Shown piece after piece: positions 31,997 through 45,149 of a DNA stretch of 64,000 nucleotides. Below the pieces are notes generated by a model that saw nothing but the letters and a program-made list of their open reading frames with translations, was not told the DNA's origin and searched no databases. This DNA is from Clarkia xantiana subsp. parviflora (taxonomy: Eukaryota > Streptophyta > Magnoliopsida > Myrtales > Onagraceae): contig JAPTYO010000013.1 in NCBI GenBank assembly GCA_036873135.1, forward strand, positions 20,767,901-20,831,900, in the 5' to 3' direction. The position numbers were made by a program, and so were the translations under genes. Every line of letters begins with the position of its first letter. The first letter of the stretch is position 1.

Positions 31997-34900
31997 TTAA
32001 TGGCTTGGAGGAAGCAGCTCTCCAATCTTATTAATCTTACAGTACATGTAGTCCTTGAACTTCTTTGTCTGGAACTTTGTTGGAATTTGGTGATCCAATA
32101 ACTCTGGTAGAGGCCCTACCACAAGCTCCGGGGGAGGCCTCATAAACACCGGCCATGACATCCTGGCTCTCTCCTTATTCACTGTTGTTCTGTGTAAAAC
32201 GCTTTTATACGCCCCGTTGCTAAGAATCTGCATATGCCAAAGTGGAAAACATGTGAGCTAATAGTACATAAACTAAATTTTGGTTAGGTCAAGTAGTAAA
32301 CAAGTTGCGATTCTTAAGGGCAAACATATTTCGATAATTTGTAATGCATATAGTTTTTAAACGGAGTTTAAATCATTTGTATAACATATATCTAAGGGGG
32401 TGTTTGGATGAATGTAATGTGGGATGTAATCTCACATTACGTCCCACATTACATCAACACTACGTTGTTTGGTTTGTCAAGCGACGTAATGTGCATTGTA
32501 ATGTAATGTCTATTGTAATATGAGATTACGTCCAATCTCCAATCAACGTAATGTGAGATTACATCCAAAAACGGATGTAATGTGAGATTACGTCCAACAT
32601 TACGGAAAGTTATTATTTTATTATTATTTACTAAATAGATAAATTATTTTGTATTATCTTTATAGTTTATTATGATAATAATATTTTTATTATTATTAGC
32701 TTTTTATTTTTTAGATACTTCATAATTTATTATTATAATAAATAATAATGCACGTGATATTCATATAATAAGTATTTTTCGTTGTATTTTTTTATGAAAA
32801 TTATCTTATAAAATTATATATAATGTTTTAATTAATAGAATTTTAGTAGTTGTATGTATTGAGTTTAAATATTTAGTCTTTAGATTTCATAAATGACTAT
32901 AGTATTAACCACACACATAATCCTTAAGAAGTTAGTTATTGTCAAAATATATGTTCGTTTAAATCTTATCATATTAAGATATAACATACTCTCACATAAA
33001 TCAATATAATAATAATAAATCACATTACAATGCACATTACGACACATACCAAACACTGTAACCTAACATTATACTCCACATTACAGCACAACCAAACACT
33101 GTAATCTAACATTACAAGTAATCTCACATTACGTCTAACATTACTTGTAATCTCACATTTCAAGTAATTTCACATCACGTCCATCCAAATGCGGGTTAAG
33201 AACCTAATCCTAATTCCAAGTTTGAACTATGTTGCTTTTAGGTGTCTCAGGTTTAAATTGTTGCTAATAGATGTCACGGATTTGATTTCATTACTTTTTT
33301 TTATGTGTTTTTTCTGTTAAATTTAACGGATTTGGGTATGGATTTTCTTAAATTCATGCATATTTATGTCAATTAAGTTAAACTAAATCTCAATATTGCA
33401 TATATTATTTAATTTCACTATATGTACACACTATTTGACATAAGTTAAGGGAAGCAGAAGTGCCATTTTGTTCGTTTATCTTCTTTAATTTCTCTTGATA
33501 TTGAACTTATGGATATTGGACATAAAAGCATCACATTTAACAAAAAAAAAGGACTGAAAACCTTAAAGCAACAAAACGAAACATAATTGAAATTCCTATT
33601 AGCAACAATATAAACCTAAAATACCTAAAACTTGTTGGACTTGGGACTTGAAATTGGCTGCAGTGGGCCGAATTTTAAGCCCAAGTTTGGGTGTGAATGG
33701 CATTTGAAATGCCAAAATCACTTTTGGTGTGAATAAAAGTCCCACGCTGAAATTATCAACTGATTTTGCCTAGTTTATATATTGGCAAACATCTAAAAGT
33801 GGTAACTAATTACAAGATGGAAGGCTCTCTCTACACACGTGTGCGCAGGGGGTGTGCAAATCACCGGATCCGAAGCACACCCCGGCATGCTTGGCTTGTG
33901 TGCGTACACGATTGTCGGCCCGAAAAGCCTATCTCGCGTGAGCCTGGTTTTGTTAAACGGAATTTTTTGTTTATTGCCAAAAATCTAATTTGGAAACATA
34001 ATATTCTGTCAATATAGCAAACCGAAATTATCTACTTTAGTGATGTCCAGATTCATCGAACACTGCAAATATAGCAAGTGTATGTCGAATATACGCGTGA
34101 ATATATTCTATACGCGGTGTATTCTTTTTTGGCCGAAATTTATGGTCAGATTATACGCTGTCCAAATTTGGCTTGAGCAATCCTTGCCCTATAAATAAGA
34201 TAGTATTCCTTCAAAATTTTACAACTTTCAATCCAAAAATTCCTCTCAAAGTTCTGAAATTCCTACACTGCTTAGGTGCTCTACTTCATCGCATCTTTTT
34301 TTCGTAATTGTTGTTGCTCAGGTTTAATCCTTTTTCTGAGATTCAATTTCTTCTTTTTTTTTCTATGTGAATCTCACATTCTCTTTTGAGTTCAAGTATT
34401 GTTCGGTTCAGTTGAATGAATTGTATGCACGATTCGTGTCAACGACACTGTTATATCCTGGGAGGTGATCGTCCCTTGTTAAACCTCGTTGCTTAACCTA
34501 AGCGTGAGGTGGGGCGAAATTGCCTTAAGGAAACCGTGACCAGCACGGGCCTCAGTAAAAATTCGTCTTTCCATTCTATCTACGGATCACTAATTTCGAT
34601 TTTCTCACACAGACTGATTACTTGTTAATTGTATGTCGATTACCGAATATTAAACATTTGGACGTCATTCCTACATATTCAAAATTAGTGTTTTACCCAT
34701 GTTTTCAAATAACAATTTTAAGGTCATTTCCTGTTCGATTACAATAGGGTTTATTCTGAAATATTTGTGTGTTGTTTGTCTCGGGTATTATGGACAACAA
34801 CAATAGTGATGTTGTTCCGACCACAGGTGATGTCGCTCCAGTGACAGGTGTGACAAGTGTAAGGGCTAGACAAGGAACATCGAGTGTAACTACGCCTGTT

Positions 34901-37900
34901 ACTATGCCTGTAACTGTACCTGCAACTGCAAAGGAACTCTGGGCTATCTTGAATCAGGGATGTGAATCTGAGGATGCCGAACATAAGAAATATCTTGTCG
35001 GCATGTTATTTGATTTTAAGATGGTTGATAACAAGTATTGTGTTCTTCAGGTGAATGCACTAATTGCGCTGATACAGACAATCCATGAAGCGGATATGAC
35101 AATCACCGAGTCACTCAAGGTGGCCATCATAATTGATAAGCTACCCCCGAGTTGGGACTATTTCAAAGGCTACTTGAAGCACAAGCGAAAGCCGAGAATA
35201 ACCACCATGGCTGAGGTGGTGCAGAGAATAACCACTCAAGAAAATTCTATTTCTTGGTTCAATTGCCTGAATATGGTAGCTTTCGTGTCGGAGGTGAACC
35301 TGATTGACTCCAACCTGAAGGTGGCTGGACACCGGCGCCGCTAAGCCTGTTTGCTCGAATAAGTATATGTTCTTTAATTTTGAGGAAGCAGAATCCAAAG
35401 AGACCTTGTTCATGGGAATTCGAGCTCATCCTCCATCAAGGGGAAAGGCACTATGAAGTTGAAGATGACTTCTGGGAAAGAAGTTACTCTGACCAACGTG
35501 CTGTATGTTCCGGACATCCGGAAAAATTTAGTGTCAGGGACCTTATTTGATAAGCATGTCTTCCGAATTGTTTTTTAGTCTTGTCAGTTTGTACTCTCTA
35601 AGAATAATGTATATGTCGGGAAAGGCTATGAGAGTGGGGGTATGTACAAGATGTCTGTAATGGCCATAGCGCCTAAAAAGAGTATTATGAATAAGAATGC
35701 TTATTCTGCATATATGCTTGAATCTCCTAATTTATGGCACGATAGATTAGGACATGTTAATTACGAATCTTTGCGAATATTGGTTAGCATGGATCATATC
35801 CCTAAATTCGGAACTGATGACAAAACACATAAGTGTGAAATATGTGTGGAAGCTAAGCTTACAAGAACATATTTTCCTCCGGTTACAAGGAACACAAAAC
35901 CACTTGATTTAATTCATAGCGATGTTTCTGACTTGAAATATGTCCAAACTCAAGGAGGAAATAAGTACTTTATCACGTTTGTGGTAGATAGTACAAAATA
36001 TTGCTATGTTTATCTGATGAAAAAGCAAAAATGAAGCTATACAGAAATTCATGCAGTATAAAACAGAAGTTGAGAATCAACTTGACAAGAAATCAAAGTA
36101 TTGCGCAGTAATAGAGGAGGCGAGTACGAATCACCGTTTCGTGATTTTGGCCAAGCATCGAGAGGAATGGGATTAAAGCCCGTGGAAAACACTCTTGAGA
36201 AGGAAGACCCAACCTAGTTGACTGGAGATCCCAAAATCTATGTTCGAAGGGACAACCTAATGACAGGAGTTAGTGTGATCATTGTGGGGTTCAAACTCTC
36301 AAACACATTCTTAGATATAAAACAGTGATAGTGTGGAAAAGGTTAAGTGAAAAACTTGTAATGATTCGTGAGAAATCTCAAAGACACTGTGAAACTGAAT
36401 TAATTCAGAGTCGCGATGAATTTGTTGAGATAAGAATCACTTATGTGAATAAGAATATAGGCCACTTCGAAAAGAATTGTTGAGGGCGCAATTCTTAGAA
36501 ACGCTCGCAGAACCAGGAAAAATGTCCAGGGCCATAACGGACATTGAGGAGTGAACCGAACAATACTAGGAAGATATCTGTGTGACTTGTATCATCATTT
36601 ACACCAACGGCAGTTAGTTCAAGGACATCGCGTCTACTAACCAGCCAGTAAAGTTGGTATAAGCTCACAAGAGAGGGTTCAAAGGGCAGACCCCATACCT
36701 ATCCTATGCAGGTATTAACCGTAAAACTCAAATTATCGAGTCAGAGCTTGCTTAGGTTTCCAATATCATTCATGTGGGAGATTGTTGGACTTGGGACTTG
36801 AAAATCCTGCACTGGTGCGGATTTTAAGACCAAGTTTGGGTGTGAATGGCATTTGAATGCCAAAATACTTTTTGGTGTGAATAAAAGTCCCACACCAAAA
36901 TTATCAAGTGGTTTTGCAGTGGGCCGGATTTTAAGCCCATGTTTAGGTGTGAATAGCATTTGAAATGCCAAAATCACTTTTGGTGTGAATAAAAGTCCCA
37001 CACCGAAATTATCAAGTGGTTTTGCCTAGTTTATATATTGGCAAACATCTTAAAGTGGTAATTAATTACTAGATGGAAGACTCTCTCTACACGCGCGTGC
37101 GCAGGGGATGCAAATCACCGGATCTGAAGCACAACCGGCAGGCTTGGCTTGTGTGCGTGCCCGCGACGTACGTACACGATTGTCGGCCCGAAAGGCCTAC
37201 CTCACGTGAGCCCAGTTTTGCTCAACAGAATTTTTTTATTATTGCCAAAAATCGAATTTTGAAACATAATATTCTGTCAATATAGAAAACCGAAATTACC
37301 TACTTTAGTGATGTCCAGATTCATCGAACACTGCTAAAGTGTATGCGTGAATATATTTTATACGCGGTGTATATTCTTTTTTGGCCGAAACTTATGGTCA
37401 GATTATACGCTGTCCAAATTTGGCTTGAGTAATCCTTGCACTATAAATAAGATGGTATTCCTTCAAAATTTTACAACTTTCAATCCGAAAATTCCTCTCA
37501 AAGTTCTGAAATCCCTAAACTTCTTAGGTGCTCTGTTTCATCGCATCTTTTTTTCATAACTGTTGTTGCTCAGGTTTAATCCTTGTTCCGAGATTCAATT
37601 TCTTCTTGTTTTTATGTGTGAATCTCACATTCTCTTTTGAGTTCAGGTATTGTTCGGTTCAGTTGAATGAATTGTATGCATGATTAGTGTCAAAGACACT
37701 GTTGTATCCTGGGAGGTGATCGTCCCTTGTTAAACCTCGTTGCATAACCTGATGGTGAGGTGGGGCGAAATTGTCTTAGGGAGACCGTGACCAGCACGGG
37801 CCTCAGTAAAAATTCGTTTTTCCATTCGATCTACGGATCGCTAATTTCGGTTTTCTCACACATATACAGATTACTTGTTAATTATATGTCGATTACCAAA

Positions 37901-40513
37901 TAATAAACATTATAAACATTTAGACATTAGTCTTACATATTTCAGAATTACTGTTTTACCCCTGTTTTCGAATAACATAACTAATATGGTGCAAGCTTGA
38001 GATTATGATTAAGTTATTAACCCTATATATCTAATCGAGACCCTCATACATGTTACGTTGGATGTGTGAAGTTGATTGCTGTTATGGAAAGCTTGCACGT
38101 TCTTCAGGGTCTTAGTCGTAGTTATCTATAATTTAGTTTATTTCATGGAACTAGAGTGGACATGGGAGAGAGTATGTGAATCAGGAAGCCCTCATGGTGA
38201 GGGGATGATGAAATAGACATACTCCATTGTACCGGGTGGTGTATGTACAGTTGAACACTATATAAGCACATGGGATACCTCATCCTATAACTAGCTGGTT
38301 TTATGATAAAACGCTAGTTGCATATATGGTTGCTCTATGCTGACCTGTTGAGCTTAGCTCGGCGCAGTGTGGAATCTTATTAAAGGGATTATCATTCGGC
38401 AAGTTCTAGCCAGGGAAGTAAAATTAAAGTTCAGTGGTATATAGTAAAAAGAAAAGCAAAAGCAGAGAAGGTAGGCACGTACCTCAATCTGATCACCAAT
38501 TATGAAGAGGAGTGCGTTAGGGATGTACTTAGCATCAAACCAATGGTCGTCCTTCATGACCTGAAGGCCGGGTACTTCGTTGGGGACAATGATGGTGATG
38601 GAACCCAAATCGGTGTGGGCAAATAACCCGAGGGCTTGGTCCGGGTGGGGGCTTGGTGGATAGAAGTTGATCCTCAGTTCGTAATCCATCTCTTCACCTC
38701 CCACGCCTACCTTAAGGGCGTTCTCCTGTAATCCTAGCCCTAAGGACAAGGCACCAAACATCTTGTCCGCCACTTGCCTCACGTAACTTGCATATTCTTC
38801 GTTCACCTCCCTACACTTAATTAGTTTCATACATTTAATTAGTGGATGGATACATAGCAGCAGAGGATGCTGACTAGCTAGCCAACTAACTCTTTATCTG
38901 TCTTTCACCATCCATTTTTCTATCTATTACTTGATGATAATAATTTCTATACTGGGTAGTTTTCTCTTCAATCATTTTACTTATATTGAAAATATAGTGA
39001 TATATCAATAAATCTGTTTTTCTTCAATCTCTTTTTTATAGATGACCAAAATCCTGCCGAAATACGAGACCACACTGATTAATAATTTATACTTGTTTAT
39101 GAATCTGGACCCAATATCTTCTTGTTCCGCTTCTACCCTTCGATGAGGAGCTACTGCTTTCTTTTCAATAACTTTTTTTTTCGTCTTTTCTATCTAACCA
39201 TAATAATAACAATTTTGTGAATAATTTATCAATTCTTAGTTAACTGTATTAATTAAGATTATTTTATTATATGAATATCGAAAGAAGCTATCTCTCGGAT
39301 GTAAAAAAAATAGCAAAATATTAGTTTTTTTTTAATATAATTTTATTTTGGCCAAACATTATTTTAATTAAATGTCAAAATTTCATATCGAATTTTCTTC
39401 ATAATTTTAATTATTTTAACTAGTTTTTATTTGTTAGAAGTCACTCTTAAGAAATTTTATTTGCCTGTAATTTTCTTTAGTAGAACTCAATCCTATATGT
39501 TTTGTTATAAAAAAAATTATGAATATCTTATATATTCTTATTTTAATATTTTTGCATCATAGATGTCAAATAAAAGAAAATATATAGTACTAATGCATGA
39601 AAATTATGTAAACTAAAACTTTTATTGATTATTTTATATAAAAGTTTTATGAAACATTTCATTGTCAATAAATGAATTTTTTAAAAAAAAAAAATTATGA
39701 CTTAATTGTTTCCTCCATCCATTTCGAATTATTATATTTATTAATAAAATATTTTATTTAAAAACGACCCATTCACAATAAATTTTAAAATATAATAAAT
39801 ATGTGTGTAGGGGTGTAAATGAGTCAAGTTATTCGTAAGCTATTTGAGATCGGCTCGGTCGTTTCGAATTTAACTCGCTAAATTTTGAGCCAAATCGAGC
39901 TTTTTCTAAAATCGAGTCGAGCTTTTTAAATACTCTGCTCGACTTGGCTCGATTATACCCATAATCTATGTGTGATAAATTTAGTTGTTAAGAAAAAGAA
40001 TGTATTAAATAAAAAAGGATGTCAGACCATGTATTAAATACAGTATGCTTCTGATGACGTTGAGAATCTTGAGATATTAAAATGATTTGGTGAAGTGTGA
40101 CAAGTAAAATAATAATAATGTAGAGGGAGAGGGAGAGGGAGAGAGAGAGACCGGTATGAAGGCGGATTTAGAGGCCAGTAGCGGTAATCGATGGCAGATG
40201 GTGGCCAGACTTTGTGTACCAGATAATCAGACCATAACTTCTTGTCATCTGGATCTTTCCCGCCGATGAAGCTGCCGTAACCGTTAAGTCCTGGAATCTC
40301 CGGTGGCTTCGCGTACTTGTCCTTCTCCTCCTGCGGCAGTTGGAAGAACTCCTTCCCCGCCCTCTGAAACCGCTTTATCACATCCTCCGGAATCCCGTGG
40401 TTTACCAACTGACAGATTCCCCATTCCCGGCTGGCCGTCGCCACCGCTTCCACCATCTTCGCCATCTCAGGCTCGCCCAGGTCAACGATCGGGATATCCA
40501 CACAACTCTCCAT
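31997..40513 (-). CDS. Flavonol-synthase-like 2-oxoglutarate/Fe(II) dioxygenase
   Basis: Three exons: 40513-40152, 38810-38483, 32227-31997; 921 nt, 306 aa, all junctions GT-AG and in frame. The protein has the DIOX_N segment ([23 protein letters not shown]) and the 2OG-Fe(II) domain with iron ligands His and Asp (AHTDLGS) and His (SVLHRTTVN) and the 2-oxoglutarate-binding RMS. Segments such as [23 protein letters not shown] and [13 protein letters not shown] match flavonol synthases, cytosolic enzymes that turn dihydroflavonols into flavonols. It is about 30 residues shorter at the N-terminus than usual FLS and varies in the FLS signature (GSITIIVP where SxxTxLVP is usual), so its substrate may differ. 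Intron 1 is 1.3 kb with a CT-rich start; intron 2 is 6.3 kb and full of transposons. A CATAAATA box lies at 40578-40571. Confidence 0.88.
32396..33196. mobile_element. Harbinger-like MITE in dioxygenase intron 2
   Basis: Ends GGGGGTGTTTGGATG and CATCCAAATGCGGGT are imperfect inverted repeats, flanked by TAA on both sides (32393-32395, 33197-33199). The ends are full of TGTAATGTGAGATTACGTCC-type repeats on both strands. About 800 bp, no coding sequence. The superfamily is inferred from the three-base TSD. Confidence 0.6.
33633..34714 (+). repeat. 5' LTR of the intronic copia element
   Basis: TGTTGGACTTGG...CAAATAACA, about 1.08 kb, with a CCTATAAATA box at about 34189 and the conserved block at 34457-34575. 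Confidence 0.75.
34790..35344 (+). pseudogene. Copia gag remnant
   Basis: A 185-codon frame from [14 protein letters not shown]. It has the gag helices [18 protein letters not shown] and QRITTQENS in copia order, but the segment between [12 protein letters not shown] and the rest is shortened and no zinc knuckle follows. It ends in a stop at 35344. Confidence 0.6.
35642..36034 (+). pseudogene. Copia integrase finger remnant
   Basis: The frame shows [14 protein letters not shown] and [15 protein letters not shown], the His/Cys finger of copia integrase, then LDLIHSDV and the start of the core ([21 protein letters not shown]). It stops before the second catalytic Asp. RT and RNase H are absent; the next 750 bp are non-coding and resemble 62400-63130. 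Confidence 0.8.
36783..37977 (+). repeat. 3' LTR of the intronic copia element
   Basis: Begins TGTTGGACTTGGG. The first part is duplicated in tandem (GGATTTTAAG... at about 36819 and 36928). Ends CGAATAACA. Confidence 0.75.
39808..39966. mobile_element. hAT-like MITE in dioxygenase intron 1
   Basis: About 159 bp, with ends TAGGGGTGTAAATGAG and its imperfect complement (CTCGATTATACCCATA). TATGTGTG occurs immediately before (39800-39807) and at 39967-39974, an 8-bp direct repeat as expected of hAT elements. Confidence 0.55.
40122..40150. repeat. GA-rich microsatellite at a splice donor
   Basis: GAGAGG/GA repeats. On the gene strand this is a CT tract directly after the intron 1 donor, which reads GTCTCT rather than the usual GTAAGT. 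Confidence 0.8.
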
Positions 40514-40570
40514 GATACTTGCCCAGAGGAATTAAGGTAAAAGGATTGGAGAGGAAGAGAAGGAAACAAG

Positions 40571-40578
40571 TATTTATG
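40571..40578 (-). promoter_or_regulatory. TATA-like box of the dioxygenase gene
   Basis: Minus strand CATAAATA about 60 nt upstream of the start codon. The distance fits a short 5' untranslated region. Confidence 0.45.
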
Positions 40579-41585
40579 CTCTCCTGAAAATATTACAAGG
40601 ATATAGCTTTAGTTAAGTCTACTCCAATAAATAATTTAAGAATCCCATTTAACTTTAGCATAATAATAATAATAATAATAATAATATAATAAAAGGATCT
40701 TATTAAAAAAAAATTAATCTATGTAAAACAATGTCATAAAATAAAATACAAAAATCTTATATTTTTTAAATCAAATATTTTAGGAAAATGGAATAAATGT
40801 CAATTTAAGAGCTCTTAATCCCTTAATTAAGGGATATATGACTTAAAATTTAAATTTAACATTTTTTTTCTTTATAATTATCTATTCTTGTATCATCATC
40901 TAAATCGGATTGATTATATCATTATATTAATATTAAAGTAGACTATTATAATATTCTCAAGAAAATAATGCGCGCACAACCCAGACTAGTATCTAGTATC
41001 TCTACGGTAAATATTATGGAAATTTACTATAGTGAATTAAAAACATCCATCTAATAATAATGTAGTAGGATATCTGGATATGTTTCCCTCTAAATCCATT
41101 TACTCCAGCCCATCGACCATTTTAACTTAACAATTCTTTTTTTATAATTTTATAATATACATTTGAAGTTAAAATTTTTTTTTGGTAAGGCACACTTTTT
41201 TATCACCTCGAAGTATGGTAGATTATATTCTTTTGTATCATACATAGAGTCGGCCTGATCATATATATTTGTAGCACTCTCACAAATCCAACCCATGTGT
41301 GTAGCACGCCACGATATCTAGTATAAGCGTTAGGAAAATTTACTTCAGTGAACGGTAGAATTTAAATTTAATTTTCAGAAACAGTTTTTCATTGATTTCG
41401 GTTTAAAAAAAAGTAATATTGATAACACAAATATTAAATCGTTACAACTTGACAGTGCAAGGTGTCTCTATTGTGCATAGTAATCACAAAAAAAATGATC
41501 ACAATATTCAATACAAACATTCGAAGGCAGCAGAACGAGCATTTTTCTTTAACCATTTGATTAAAGTAGCCCAAACAATCATTAA
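40579..41585. other. Intergenic AT-rich DNA
   Basis: Between the two divergent genes. It has an (ATA)n stretch at about 40660-40690. No coding sequence recognised. Confidence 0.4.
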
Positions 41586-43416
41586 GAGCACTTCCAATAG
41601 CAAGTGCCTAGTGCCTCCACATCAGCAGCCACGTCACTGCCAACTCATCAAAGTGGCACTGCTACAGTATTTGCTACAGTAAATGACACTGTAAAATTGG
41701 CACTCTCTCCAGTAGTGGAGGCCAAGTTCCACTTCTACATTGGGACCCACATAATTTCATAATTCAAATATAATTTTTGCATTATATATCATTATATATA
41801 AATTATATATTCATATTTTTTTACAAATACGAACATGAATAAATAATGAGATTCAAGTATTAGATGTTTTAATTAAAAAAAATAGGGAAAATATATACAA
41901 AATTATAAAAATGTAATTGAATTTTTTAATAAATATTTACATTATATAGGGATAAGAAAATAACCGGTCCGGTCGGTTCGGAACTAGTATAGACTGGACC
42001 GGTTCCAAACAGGCCAATTATGCGAGAGGAGAACCAGACCAAAAACCAGTAATATACTTCTCAAAAAATTGATTTTTGATTGGACCAGACTGTTTTGAAC
42101 TGGTTTTTAACTGGATCAGTTTTGTCGGAGGATCGGTTTTTTGTTTTTGTTTTGTTTTTTTTTTAATTAGGGTAAATTTGTATAGGAAAATGGGTCAGAC
42201 CAGTTTTGAACCGAACCAGACTTTTTTTACAATTCCAGTCCAAAATCGGTCCAGAATTTTTAGTGCTAATTTCAAAATTCAGTCCAGACCGGACCATACT
42301 GTTTTAATTAGTACCAATCCAGTTCGGAACATATTCGGACCCTACCGGTTCGTGCATATCCATAGTTTTCTATTGTCAATTCATTGCAATAATTATACGT
42401 TACTTGACCAATGTAAAATTACTATTAGGTGCAGTCCCCATGCAACATGCAGAATGATTGATAAGTATAATTGTTGATATAATAACATTGATCAATCAAA
42501 TTCATTGAATCTATTATTTCACCATAATCAGTGTATATCTGCTATACGTTGATTGACATATCTTAATTCAACATCATCAACATATTCACATTTATGTACA
42601 TCCATGATCATATTAGTAAATCGATTATTGCATTAATCATGTGTTTTTATATATGATTTCCAATATATGTAAATTAGAAATATATTATATATACATCATT
42701 CTAAAAGTATAATTTTTATAATAATTTATCGTAAAAGATATATTTCTTTCTTATAATAATATAATATAATATAATATAATACGTAAAATATATAAAAATA
42801 TATATGCATTAAAATAATATATTATTTTGTAGTAATTATTTTCCATATTTAATAATTTGAAATGTTATACTATTTCAAAATTTAGAATTAACGGTTATTC
42901 AACATGGTAACATATAAACAAATTAGATATGGAAATTTCAAAATTTATTCAAAGTTAAAAAGTAGTAATTTTGGTTCGTGTCGTTATTTATGTTACATAA
43001 TATTCAAAATGACTGATTACGGCTCTTATCTATCTGACTTAGCGTAACCGAATATATATACAATCAAAGAGATGAGCAACACAATTGAATAAAATAATAT
43101 TAAAAAGTGGGCACCGACATGAACAGTAACTTGGGAGTTCCTACTAGTAGGCACTATCCCACTTCACTATTCACTCAATAATGGCAAAACAGTAATATTT
43201 GTAATCCTAGTCACGCCTAGTGGCGCCTAGTGGCAAAAATTGGAACTAGGCACTCCCATTTTGGAACAAGGCACTCCTATTGAAAATGCAAGTGCCTATT
43301 TAATCATTACCAGTAGGGACCAACAGTAAATGACACTAGGCACTAGGCACTCTCTACAATAATAAATTTACAACATGGAACTAGGAACTAGGCACTAGGC
43401 ACTACTATTGGATCAT
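41586..43416. mobile_element. Possible non-autonomous TIR element
   Basis: The left end GAGCACTTCCAATAGCAAGTGCCTAGTGCC and the right end (reverse complement: ATGATCCAATAGTAGTGCCTAGTGCC) are imperfect inverted repeats. Flanks TAA and TAT would be a three-base duplication with one mismatch. CACTAGGCACT repeats are dense at both ends. No transposase seen. Confidence 0.4.
41947..42365. mobile_element. Possible hAT-like MITE rich in ACCGGTCC motifs
   Basis: Ends TAGGGATAAGAAAATAACCGG and (complement) TATGGATATGCACGAACCGG are alike. The interior repeats GGACCGGTT-type motifs on both strands. No clear target duplication. Confidence 0.35.
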
Positions 43417-43555
43417 TATCCCCACTGACAAACCCCAACCACAGGAGCACGCCAATCTCTACCACTGGGGGACTCGGGTCTCCAAACATGCCTCCAATAA
43501 CTTTGGAACTGTTAAAGAGTTAAGATAATGTTATCCTTGTAAATTGTAATCATTA

Positions 43556-44230
43556 CTATTCTCAATTTAATGATAAATCTCGTGTTGGCAAATCTTCTCA
43601 TTTATCCTGCTTATTGAGTTCAATATCTTAGTCAGCATATGAAAAGTTCAAAAAAATCTCATTATGATGTTGTTACTCATTTTTTAAGATATTTGAAGCA
43701 ATAACCTGGTTTGAGAATTTTACTATCATCAAGTGGTAGTTTAGATGTTATTGCTTACTATGATTCTGATTATGCAAGGTTCTTGAGTTAAGAAGGTCAG
43801 TAACTGACAATTATGTGTTTGTTGGTGATTCTTTGATTTCTTGGAATGTAAAAAAGCAGCCGACTGTTTCTTGTTCATCGGCTGAAACTGAATATAGAAG
43901 CATGTGTGATACTGTTTGTGGACTTGTTTGGCTAAGAGGCTTACTTTTTGAGTTAGGATTTGTTTCTGAAAAACTTGTTTTGGTTTATTGTGATAACAAA
44001 GCAGCAATTCAAATAGTGAATAATCATGTTTTTCATGATCAAAGTAAACACATTGAAGTTGTCTGTCATTTTGTTAGAGGTTATGTCATTATAGGTTTTA
44101 TCAAGCTAAGGTACTTGAAAACTACAGATCGGATAGCTATACCTTCACGAAGCTCTTCCAAAGGCCCAACATCGACATCTTTTAGGAAAATTGGAGACGG
44201 TCAACATTTATTTGTAAAGTTCAGCTTGAG
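43556..44230 (+). pseudogene. Copia RT/RNase H remnant
   Basis: Broken frames give SSKKSHYDVVTHFLRYLK, then DSDYAR and, in an open frame from 43815, SLISWNVKKQPTVSCSSAETEYRSM, VYCDNKAAIQIV and SKHIEVVCHFV. These are RNase H landmarks including Glu (ETEY) and Asp (CDN). Stops and a shift separate the pieces. A purine tract GAGGGGGAG (44227-44235) follows, then LTR-like DNA to about 44575. An old plus-strand copia 3' end; the rest is missing. Confidence 0.85.
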
Positions 44231-44235
44231 GGGGA

Positions 44236-44575
44236 GTATCAGAGTCCAGCCTGATTTAGTAGCTTAGAACCAATCTGAGTTTTGTGTCGGCCTACTTCCG
44301 ATTGTTACTGAGCTTAGTTGCATTTTGAACTTGAGTATAGGTTAGGACGTTTTGTTTGTCATTTCTAAGTTTTGGGTCGTTTTTCCTTCATTTAAATCTT
44401 TTGGATTAGTTTTTAAATATTTATTGGATGTGATGTATTTAAGGGCGAGGAAACGTAAAAATGAAGTAATTTTTTCCGGTGACTCTATAAGTGCTCTTTC
44501 ACTTTTCTTTGCTACGGTTTAGTTGCTTTGCTCGATCCGAAACTTCACATTTAGAAGCTTAATTAATTTCTAAAA
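44236..44575 (+). repeat. Probable LTR remnant
   Basis: Directly follows the copia purine tract and contains TGTATTTAAGGG, a TATA-like box. The far edge is not defined. Confidence 0.4.
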
Positions 44576-45149
44576 AAAAAAATAATACGTATCAGTTTTG
44601 TCTAAAGATGATGATATAGTGTACGAAGTTAACTATTATTTCACTTACGGAACCAAGCTAGTTATTTGATGGGAAAAACAGCAAATTAATTATCTGCAAA
44701 TTTAAACTGGGTAGCAATTTGCTAACTAACCTAGGAAAGAAACCACCGAATTACTTATAGCTTCCTATCTCAATCAAGGCATCCCACCGGTATCCGATGT
44801 TGAATTAAAAATATTGGGGTTTGCTATCTAATGGTTGTTCTGAGAGGATAACATGGATGAATAAATTAATAAGTGCACATGGAAGGGAGGGCAGTCGCAT
44901 TTGAACAGATCTGTAAACTATTTCCAATATATATATATGTTTTTTATTGTAATAATAAAATAATGTATCCCCTTAGAATAATAATTATATAGTAGACGTG
45001 TTGAAATAAATGAGTCACTTAAAATATATAGTGTTCAACGGATTGAAGATGGTTCAAATGTTTCAACCCAACACAGTAGGGAGTTTCTTCGTTACTTCAG
45101 TTGCAAAGTTAAGTAACTGCTAATTAATTATCTTACTAGTTTGGAATAA
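44576..45149. other. 5' flank of the acyltransferase gene
   Basis: AT-rich, with (AT)n at about 44929. It must hold the promoter of the BAHD gene, but I see no TATA box I would trust. Confidence 0.4.

Larger units (their letters stand above)
33633..37977 (+). mobile_element. Copia-type LTR element in dioxygenase intron 2
   Basis: LTRs at 33633-34714 and 36783-37977 both begin TGTTGGACTTGGG and end AATAACA. Flanks AAACT (33628-33632) and TAACT (37978-37982) are probably a TSD with one mismatch. The 3' LTR has an internal duplication of about 125 bp. The 2.1-kb interior keeps only pieces of gag and the integrase start, so it is non-autonomous. It lies antisense to the host gene. Confidence 0.8.

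Noticed and set aside
41419..42477. Several 80-130 codon frames between the two host genes
   Set aside because: They lie in repeat-like DNA with ACCGGTCC and CACTAGGCAC motifs and show no domain.
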